Of a stretch of DNA of 11,196 nt, positions 5,836 through 11,196 are shown in pieces (position 1 is the stretch's first letter; every line of letters starts with the position of its first letter). The DNA is taken from contig JAPYRO010000012.1 in the NCBI GenBank assembly GCA_029941095.1, positions 1 to 11,196 on the forward strand. The letters run 5' to 3'. This stretch comes from Dehalococcoidia bacterium (lineage in GTDB: Bacteria > Chloroflexota > Dehalococcoidia > UBA6926). Made by a program: the position numbers and the translations under genes. The notes under the pieces were generated by a model. That model saw only the letters and a list, made by a program, of their open reading frames with translations. It did no database searches and was not told the DNA's origin.

Positions 5836-6873
5836 TTGCTCAAATTAATATTTAAATATACTAATAGGATCCAGATTGTTGGATTTATATGCGCGGTCTT
5901 TTGTCTTTGGAGCTGCGAAGTTGTACCCACAAATGATCAAACATTATTGGATGATGGTTCAGTCAAAATAAGAGTAGTAACTACTGTTTCTCCAATTACA
6001 AGCATAGTGGAAGGAATCGGTGGAGAGCGAGTAGCGTTAACGGGGATTATTCCAGAAGGAGTTAATTCTCATACGTTTGACCCCGCACCATCAACGGCAA
6101 TTGCTTTTTCTAAAGCTGATATTATGTTTATGAATGGGTTGTATCTTGAGGAACCAGCTCTTGAGATGGCTTTGAAGAATAAACAAGAAATTTCTAAAAT
6201 TGTCTTATTAGGTAATACGACGCTTGAAAAATCTAAGTGGATTTATGATTTTTCTTTTCCAAAAGAGGAAGGAATTCCTAACCCACATCTTTGGACAGAT
6301 CCTATTCTTGCCTTGGAATATGCGTCTATAATATCTCTTGAACTTTCTAAAATAGATCCTCTTGGAGAACCCTACTACAGAACGAATTACGATACCTTTG
6401 AAAGACGGATTTTCGATTTAGATTCTCGTATTAAGGTTGCCGTTGGTAGCATACCTGAAGCTAGCAGAAAGCTGCTAACTTATCATGATTCTTTTCCCTA
6501 TTTTGCAAAACGATATGATCTTAGAATTATAGCAGCTGTGCAGCCTTCCGATTTTAATGAGCCCTCGGCTAGAGAGGTTGCTCGTTTGATAGATCAGGTT
6601 CGTTTGGAAATGGTACCTGCTATATTTGGATCTAATATTTTTCCAAGCCCAATTATGGAGCAAATAGCTGATGAAGCTGATGTTTCTTTTGTGGATAGCT
6701 TAAGAGATGATGACTTACCTGGTAAGCATGGTGACTTGGCACACTCATACATGGGTTTAATGGTAGAAAATACCCGAACTATTGTTGTAGCTTTAGGTGG
6801 TAACGCTGAAGGTTTACAATATGTGGATGTGAGTGAAATTTTTGAAGGTAAAAGTCAGGTGATATATCCCTAA
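5836..6873 (+). CDS. metal (Zn/Mn) ABC transporter substrate-binding lipoprotein, TroA/ZnuA-like
   Basis: This 345-residue cluster A-I solute-binding protein would capture Zn2+ or Mn2+ outside the membrane and deliver it to the permease encoded downstream. Residues 1-27 form a lipoprotein signal: basic start, hydrophobic stretch, then LWSC with lipidated Cys27. Ligand candidates are His79 (NSHTFDP), His151 (NPHLWTDP), His217 (LTYHDSF) and Asp287 (SFVDSL), the His-His-His-Asp set of TroA-like proteins. The His-rich loop of classical ZnuA is absent; residues 101-150 contain no His. The usual 'F-x-E' near residue 264 reads FGSN. The start is TTG at 5836: no other start codon is in frame before the signal peptide. 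AGGAG (5814-5818), inside the end of copy 3, is a rather distant 17 bases upstream. A GTG at 5828 is out of frame and soon stops. Confidence 0.92.
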   Translation: MLKLIFKYTNRIQIVGFICAVFCLWSCEVVPTNDQTLLDDGSVKIRVVTTVSPITSIVEGIGGERVALTGIIPEGVNSHTFDPAPSTAIAFSKADIMFMNGLYLEEPALEMALKNKQEISKIVLLGNTTLEKSKWIYDFSFPKEEGIPNPHLWTDPILALEYASIISLELSKIDPLGEPYYRTNYDTFERRIFDLDSRIKVAVGSIPEASRKLLTYHDSFPYFAKRYDLRIIAAVQPSDFNEPSAREVARLIDQVRLEMVPAIFGSNIFPSPIMEQIADEADVSFVDSLRDDDLPGKHGDLAHSYMGLMVENTRTIVVALGGNAEGLQYVDVSEIFEGKSQVIYP

Positions 6874-7688
6874 TGTTACACGAAACACCCCATAAGTATT
6901 CCCAGGATGAACCTATCCTTAAATTCATTGATGTTACTAGTACTATTAGCGGTAATATTGTGTTGGAAAATATTGATTTACTCATAAACCGTGGTGATTT
7001 TATTGCACTATTGGGACCCAGTGGTTCTGGCAAAACTACTCTACTAAGAACAATTATGGGGCTGACTAATGTTTCTAATGGTGAAGTCGTTATGAATGGT
7101 AAATCTGCAGATGTTCAGAGACCGAATGTAGGATACATGCCTCAGATGTCTAGCATAAATTGGAATTTCCCTATATCTGTTGAACAAGTCGTATTAATGG
7201 GAACTATTTCAAAAAATAAACTGTATCCCTGGTTCTCGAAAACTGCTAAAGATGCAGCTTTTGAAATTATGGAAAAAATGGGTATTGTGGATGTTCGGTC
7301 TAGGCACGTGAATGAACTTTCTGGTGGTCAAAAACAGAGAGTTTTATTATCACGATCGTTGATAAATAATCCACACCTTTTGTTACTTGATGAACCAACA
7401 ACTGGAATTGATATAAAAACTAGAGATGAAGTTATGCACATTCTGCACGAACTTAATCATCGAGATGTAACTATTATTATGGCTACCCATGAAATTAATG
7501 CTGTTGCAGCGCACTTGCCTAGAGTTGTTTGCCTTAACAGAAATATTATTGCTGACGGGGCACCAAAAGATATATTTACGGTTGATATATTAACAGAAAC
7601 GTATGGAGCACCTATTCATGTGACCCGTTATAAAGGATTGCCAATAGTTGCTGAGTCGCCACATGTTTTTAATAACAACATAAAATAG
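6873..7688 (+). CDS. metal ABC transporter ATP-binding protein
   Basis: This 271-residue ABC ATPase powers the importer formed with its two neighbours (ZnuC/TroB/MntA-like). Motifs in order are Walker A GPSGSGKTT (48-56), Q-loop Gln91 (MPQ), signature LSGGQ (149-153), Walker B LLLLDE (169-174) with the catalytic Glu174, and switch His206 (ATHE). The N-W-x-F-P segment after the Q-loop (residues 96-100) and the GxPxxI/LT ending region around 229-241 fit metal-importer ATPases. The ATG overlaps the stop of the lipoprotein gene (TAATG, 6871-6875), implying translational coupling; AGGTGA (6857-6862) is a plausible ribosome site. The protein is cytoplasmic, peripheral to the membrane. Confidence 0.95.
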   Translation: MLHETPHKYSQDEPILKFIDVTSTISGNIVLENIDLLINRGDFIALLGPSGSGKTTLLRTIMGLTNVSNGEVVMNGKSADVQRPNVGYMPQMSSINWNFPISVEQVVLMGTISKNKLYPWFSKTAKDAAFEIMEKMGIVDVRSRHVNELSGGQKQRVLLSRSLINNPHLLLLDEPTTGIDIKTRDEVMHILHELNHRDVTIIMATHEINAVAAHLPRVVCLNRNIIADGAPKDIFTVDILTETYGAPIHVTRYKGLPIVAESPHVFNNNIK

Positions 7689-7705
7689 ATCGGTAATTAT
7701 AAAGT

Positions 7706-8539
7706 ATGTTTTTACCTTTTGAATATGAATTTTTCGTCCGAGCGATCATAGCTGGAACTCTTGTAGGAGGTTTGTGCGGACTTATCGGTGTCTACGTGGT
7801 TTTAAGGAGGATGGCTTACATAGGCCACGGGCTTGCCCACTCGATATTTGGAGGAGCTGTAGTAAGTTATATAATATCTATTAATTTCTTTATAGGTGCG
7901 AGCATTTGGGGATTTTTATCAGCTATGCTTATCACTTTTACTTCAAGAAAGAAGAATATAAGCACTGACTCATCAATTGGTATAATCACGACTGCAAGTT
8001 TTGCTTTAGGTGTGGCGTTAATAAGCCGGTTCAAGGGATTTACAAGGAGCTTTGATGCAGCTCTCTTTGGAAATATATTGGGTATAAATGAACTGGAACT
8101 ATACTCGGTTGTTTTTGTTGTGAGTTTGGTTTCAATAATAGTTGTAGTCGCGTATAAATATTTATTATTTACTACATTTGATCCAGAAAACTCTGAGTAT
8201 TACGGAGTTCATACTGGGTTATTAGATGCTATATTTTCACTGATATTGGCGGCTACCGTCGTTGTTTCTTTGCAAATCCTAGGAGTTACTATGATTGCTG
8301 CCACAATTGTAATCCCCCCGGTTATTGCTCGTATGCTTACAAATGATTTTAATAAAATGATGGTGATTTCAGTATCAACTGGCGCTTTTTGTGGATTAAC
8401 TGGTTTGTATATAAGTTTTTATTTAGATATTTCATCTGGCCCAGCGGTAGTCCTTTTCTCATCATTCTTATTTATACTATCTTTAATCTATTCGACCATA
8501 AGAGAGAGATTATTATTCAAGAGCGAACCGCATTTATGA
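7706..8539 (+). CDS. metal ABC transporter permease (ABC-3 family)
   Basis: This 277-residue integral membrane protein is of the ZnuB/TroC/MntB type. By eye there are eight or nine hydrophobic segments, near residues 11-33, 46-60, 62-80, 92-106, 131-155, 172-192, 194-210, 218-238 and 245-264. Family markers are the early VVLRRMAYIGHGLAHSIFGG stretch (31-50), FGNILG (121-126), and FDPENSEYYGV (158-168), the conserved 'DPE-x-A-x-x-x-G' cytoplasmic loop that contacts the ATPase. It follows the ATPase by 17 bases with only a weak ribosome site. Its stop codon overlaps the start of the glycosylase gene. With the two upstream genes it makes a complete importer. Confidence 0.93.
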   Translation: MFLPFEYEFFVRAIIAGTLVGGLCGLIGVYVVLRRMAYIGHGLAHSIFGGAVVSYIISINFFIGASIWGFLSAMLITFTSRKKNISTDSSIGIITTASFALGVALISRFKGFTRSFDAALFGNILGINELELYSVVFVVSLVSIIVVVAYKYLLFTTFDPENSEYYGVHTGLLDAIFSLILAATVVVSLQILGVTMIAATIVIPPVIARMLTNDFNKMMVISVSTGAFCGLTGLYISFYLDISSGPAVVLFSSFLFILSLIYSTIRERLLFKSEPHL

Positions 8540-9192
8540 TTGATGATGGTACAACAATGAATGAAAAAATATTGAACCCAAAAGTTGCGCTAAAACTATT
8601 GAGTGATATGGATAACGATATAAAAATCGCTATAGAAAATTGGGGTTATCCACCCGACCGTTCGCGACCGGCAGATTTTGGCACATTGGCTCATATTATT
8701 GTTGGGCAGCAAATTTCAACCTCAGCTGCTACCAGCATTTGGAAGCGACTTGTGGATATAGATATTAAAGACAGCAAAGTTATATCTGAATTAGAACCAG
8801 AGGATATGATGATAGCTGGTTTATCACGCCGTAAGGCTGAATATATTATTGGAATTGCTAACGAAATTGTTTCTGGAAATCTTGATCTTAAATCTTTAAA
8901 TAACCTCCATGGAGAAGAAGTGAAGGAACGTTTAATTTCTATACGTGGCGTTGGGGCATGGACAGCTGATAATTATAGATTATTTGCACTTGGTGATATG
9001 GATGCATGGCCTGCAAATGATGTTGCCTTGCAAGGAGGGATGAAAATTATAAAATCTTTGGGTGATCGGCCTAATCGCGAAGAAATGGAATCGCTTGGTG
9101 AAAACTGGCGACCATATAGAGGTGCGGGAGCACTACTTTTATGGCATGTATATGGAGTTATGGTTAAAAAGGTAGATGTCTCAAACGTATGA
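8536..9192 (+). CDS. alkA: DNA-3-methyladenine glycosylase II, AlkA-type HhH-GPD
   Basis: This 218-residue base-excision repair glycosylase would remove alkylated purines from DNA. AHIIVGQQIS (52-61) is the family helix, and the helix-hairpin-helix is LISIRGVGAWTADNY (133-147). It is followed by the Gly/Pro-rich loop and catalytic Asp162 in DAWPANDVAL (156-165), aligned with Asp238 of E. coli AlkA. There is no four-Cys iron-sulphur cluster motif. It lacks the N-terminal domain of E. coli AlkA, like the short Mag/AlkA forms. I chose the ATG at 8536 because it overlaps the permease stop as ATGA, a common coupling arrangement; ATG 8557 is an alternative that loses seven residues. Longer in-frame starts from 8389 would lie inside the permease and add residues unlike the family. 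Regulation by an Ada-like system is not visible. Confidence 0.92.
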   Translation: MIDDGTTMNEKILNPKVALKLLSDMDNDIKIAIENWGYPPDRSRPADFGTLAHIIVGQQISTSAATSIWKRLVDIDIKDSKVISELEPEDMMIAGLSRRKAEYIIGIANEIVSGNLDLKSLNNLHGEEVKERLISIRGVGAWTADNYRLFALGDMDAWPANDVALQGGMKIIKSLGDRPNREEMESLGENWRPYRGAGALLLWHVYGVMVKKVDVSNV

Positions 9193-9222
9193 ATTTTTGG
9201 GGAACTTCAGGCAGGCCATTTA

Positions 9223-11196
9223 TTATCCTGTAGGTTTAAATCCAAGAATCCGCGTAGAAAATTTGAACTCGCCTATCCATAAATGGGTTCCATCCCAGCC
9301 TACAGCGTTAGCCATTTTTACAGAGTTAGCTGCTTTTGTTCCTTTTCCATTACCTATAGTATTTTTGGGGGCAACTCCTGATAGCGCTGATTCTATAGAA
9401 TCCCATCCTAATACTTGATTGTCACCCTGTTGGCTTATGAAAAAGCCAATATCTGTAAAGACCGCACTTTGAGGGAAAGAATTGTGTCTGGGTATACTTT
9501 GTAATTTTCCTGTAGCAAGATCTGTAAACTTTATTGCCTTCACATTAAACCTGTCTGCAGGATAACCAGAAATTACTAACCACTCATTATTTGCATCTAA
9601 ACGTCCTGGACCTCCAGGCACATCTACGGTATGAATTGGATCATCATTCTTATCTGGAATCCCTTCCCATATCCAAACTTTTTTAGCGCTTTCACTTGCT
9701 AATGCGAAATATTTTCCGTTGTACGCGATGCCTCGTAAATCTTGAAGAGCGACAGAACCGATAGCACCATCAATTATTATCTCTGGTAATTCTCCTGTCC
9801 CATCAAAATTCTTCCAGCCATATATTCCTTTTTGCCCTGCCAAAAGCACTATATTCTCATATACTGATATATCCCATGGAGCATTTTCAAATCTACGATA
9901 AAATAAGTCAGGTGTTGCTCCGGATTCTCCCGGTATTTGATTCCATACTGAAAGGGATCGATCAAAATCAGAGGCTATAAATAACCTTTTACCATTTGAT
10001 GCAGGTACGCCATTTTGAATAATCCAGTTCTCGTAGTATGGATTAATTGATGGATCGCTTGTTCCTAGCGCCCAGTCAGGTTTTATATCTGGACCTGTAG
10101 GAAGTTGATTAAAAACAGATACTCTTCCTCCATTGTATTCAACTATGAAAAGTTTTCCATCAACATAAACTGCGTCGTTACCATCTCCTCCTAACCAAGT
10201 ATGCCCAACTCCTGGTAGAACAGGAATGAAACCTTTGGCTTCCTCAGTAGTTTTAGGTAATTTATTCCACCACTTAAGGCTCTCTCCACCCTGAGCTATG
10301 GTTATTAAAGACTGATTTACTATTGTTCCTCCAACCCAACCATTGAGACATGCATCTGGAGTTTGGTTCGTTTTTGTGGGCCAACTCGCCCATATATGGC
10401 TATTGGAGCCATCTCTACATTCGGTTTTTCCGTTTTCATCACCTGTTAAAATATATTCGCCATTGGAGACAATCATTCTTGGTGTACCTACACTTGCATG
10501 TTTTATACTTAATTCCGGTTGAATTAACCCTGAATTTGGAAAGGAATTCCATATAATAATTTTGCTACCATTATCGCCACCACCTGTTACGGAAACGGCG
10601 ACTTTTGTTCCATTAGTCCATACTCCCCAAGGCCAAGCTTCTTGAGTACCTATTAAAGAATCGATATTAATTTCAAAATCTGCTGGCTGGCCAGATTGAG
10701 TAGGGAATTCAGACCATACTAATATACGATTATTATTTGAATCTGCTACTAACATTTTACCCTGCGGAGATATACTTACTTGTCCTGGAAAATCAAGTTG
10801 TGCAAGGCTATTCCCTTCCATATGAGTATCAAAATTATCTTGCCCTATAACTAAATCAGGCAAAGTATTGCTGCTTGGGATAGATTCCCAGATTAATATA
10901 CGATTATTGTTTCTATCTGTTACTGCTAGACGTTTCCCATCTGATGCAATCGATACCGGGTGATTTAAAAGATTCCCTCCGCCTGATTTATTAAATCCAT
11001 ACCCTGATAATAATAATGATGCATCTTGATTAGTGCTAAAGGAATCTTTAGATGAAGGAATTGCCAAAGAATAATCTGTCGATTGTTTAGTTACTTTTAA
11101 AGAATATGCTCCCATGGGGCTGGAACTTATCCTCTCTTGTTCACCTGATTGGTTAGTTGGAGGATGCTCCTGCTGCATGCCTGGCTGGTTAGTTGG
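9223..11196 (-). CDS. NHL-type beta-propeller protein, 5' partial (start beyond right edge)
   Basis: The C-terminal 657 residues of a large repeat protein; the frame is still open at the window edge, so ATG 11178 is not necessarily the start. About twelve blade motifs of the form 'R-I/V-x-h-W-x-x-h-P' recur every 40-57 residues. Counted from that ATG they lie near 93-101, 150-159, 206-214, 261-267, 300-308, 352-360, 408-416, 450-458, 498-508, 545-553, 587-595 and 641-648. The clearest are TDRNNNRILIWESIP and ADSNNNRILVWSEFP, with DLVIGQDNF after the first, as in NHL-repeat proteins. Twelve motifs would suit two six-bladed propellers. Cys254 and Cys277 could form a disulphide and a Pro/Gln/Thr-rich linker precedes the propeller, so export and surface anchoring are likely, but the signal sequence is outside the window. 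Ligand and function are unknown. It converges on the glycosylase with a 30-base gap and no clear terminator. Confidence 0.82.
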   Translation of the reverse strand, partial: PTNQPGMQQEHPPTNQSGEQERISSSPMGAYSLKVTKQSTDYSLAIPSSKDSFSTNQDASLLLSGYGFNKSGGGNLLNHPVSIASDGKRLAVTDRNNNRILIWESIPSSNTLPDLVIGQDNFDTHMEGNSLAQLDFPGQVSISPQGKMLVADSNNNRILVWSEFPTQSGQPADFEINIDSLIGTQEAWPWGVWTNGTKVAVSVTGGGDNGSKIIIWNSFPNSGLIQPELSIKHASVGTPRMIVSNGEYILTGDENGKTECRDGSNSHIWASWPTKTNQTPDACLNGWVGGTIVNQSLITIAQGGESLKWWNKLPKTTEEAKGFIPVLPGVGHTWLGGDGNDAVYVDGKLFIVEYNGGRVSVFNQLPTGPDIKPDWALGTSDPSINPYYENWIIQNGVPASNGKRLFIASDFDRSLSVWNQIPGESGATPDLFYRRFENAPWDISVYENIVLLAGQKGIYGWKNFDGTGELPEIIIDGAIGSVALQDLRGIAYNGKYFALASESAKKVWIWEGIPDKNDDPIHTVDVPGGPGRLDANNEWLVISGYPADRFNVKAIKFTDLATGKLQSIPRHNSFPQSAVFTDIGFFISQQGDNQVLGWDSIESALSGVAPKNTIGNGKGTKAANSVKMANAVGWDGTHLWIGEFKFSTRILGFKPTG
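11125..11196 (-). repeat. 36-nt direct repeat encoding a 12-residue PTNQxGxQ unit
   Basis: TGGTTAGTTGG occurs at 11150-11160 and again at 11186-11196, a period of 36 bases. In the minus-strand frame this gives PTNQPGMQQEHP followed by PTNQSGEQERIS, two 12-residue units sharing PTNQ-x-G-x-Q; the second is degenerate after that. The window ends exactly at the start of one unit, so more copies may lie to the right. It forms a flexible, Pro/Gln-rich linker in front of the propeller. Confidence 0.6.

Noticed and set aside
5703..5930. 75-codon minus-strand reading frame
   Set aside because: Spans the tail of crotonase copy 3 and the lipoprotein signal peptide on the opposite strand; no supporting signal.
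6475..7033. two short minus-strand reading frames (6475-6663 and 6779-7033)
   Set aside because: Both are antisense to clear ABC transporter genes and encode nothing recognisable.
8389..8535. upstream extension of the glycosylase to an ATG at 8389
   Set aside because: It would lie inside the permease coding region in another frame and adds residues unlike AlkA-type proteins; the ATGA overlap at 8536 is the better start.
9193..9222. bidirectional terminator between the glycosylase and the propeller gene
   Set aside because: Only a three-base-pair GGC/GCC pairing is present in this 30-base gap, with no T run after a stem; nothing there qualifies.
9176..9418. 80-codon plus-strand reading frame after the glycosylase
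   Set aside because: Antisense to the last blades of the propeller protein; no ribosome site or family match.
10350..10556. 68-codon plus-strand reading frame
   Set aside because: Antisense shadow of the propeller gene.
11125..11196. CRISPR-like repeat at the right edge
   Set aside because: The two units are contiguous, in frame with the propeller protein and diverged within the unit; there are no spacers between identical repeats.

Overview
This AT-rich window reads as bacterial chromosome. Genes are tightly packed, Shine-Dalgarno sequences are strong (several GGAGG-type sites), one gene uses a TTG start, stop and start codons overlap, and there is a lipobox-bearing lipoprotein. No rRNA, tRNA, CRISPR array, insertion sequence or phage gene is visible. 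The gene content (a GYD-domain protein, an NDUFA9-like SDR, PrxQ/Bcp, several divergent crotonases, an isochorismatase-fold amidohydrolase and a W/P-rich propeller) would fit an uncultured free-living bacterium, for example a marine Chloroflexota lineage. That placement is a guess from gene flavour, with no marker gene behind it.

Layout. Positions 1-284 (minus) hold the N-terminal part of an alpha/beta hydrolase that runs off the left edge. After a 198-base divergent spacer with candidate promoters comes a 100-residue GYD-domain protein (483-785, plus). It ends tail to tail, with overlapping stop codons, against a minus-strand atypical SDR (782-1780). A bcp/prxQ peroxiredoxin (1874-2347) is divergent from the SDR.

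From 2409 to 9192 eight plus-strand genes follow with short gaps or overlaps and could form one transcription unit. They are three paralogous crotonase-fold proteins (2409, 3326, 4937) with a cysteine amidohydrolase (4264) between the second and third; then a complete TroA/ZnuA-like metal ABC importer (lipoprotein 5836, ATPase 6873, permease 7706); then an AlkA-type DNA glycosylase (8536) whose start overlaps the permease stop. A perfect TATAAT lies just upstream of the first crotonase gene.

Facing this run, 9223-11196 (minus) encodes the C-terminal 657 residues of a large NHL-type beta-propeller protein whose start lies beyond the right edge. It has about twelve blade motifs and begins, in the window, inside a 12-residue (36-nt) repeat.

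Most notable is the crotonase/amidohydrolase cassette. All three crotonases carry Trp where classical enoyl-CoA hydratases have the first catalytic Glu (Glu144, rat numbering). They keep the second Glu (Glu164 equivalent) exactly 20 residues later, replace the usual GAGG-type motif, and share a C-terminal RDGPFQPEPFGPRS signature. They are therefore unlikely to be ordinary hydratases, and together with the embedded amidohydrolase may be an undescribed catabolic or biosynthetic module.
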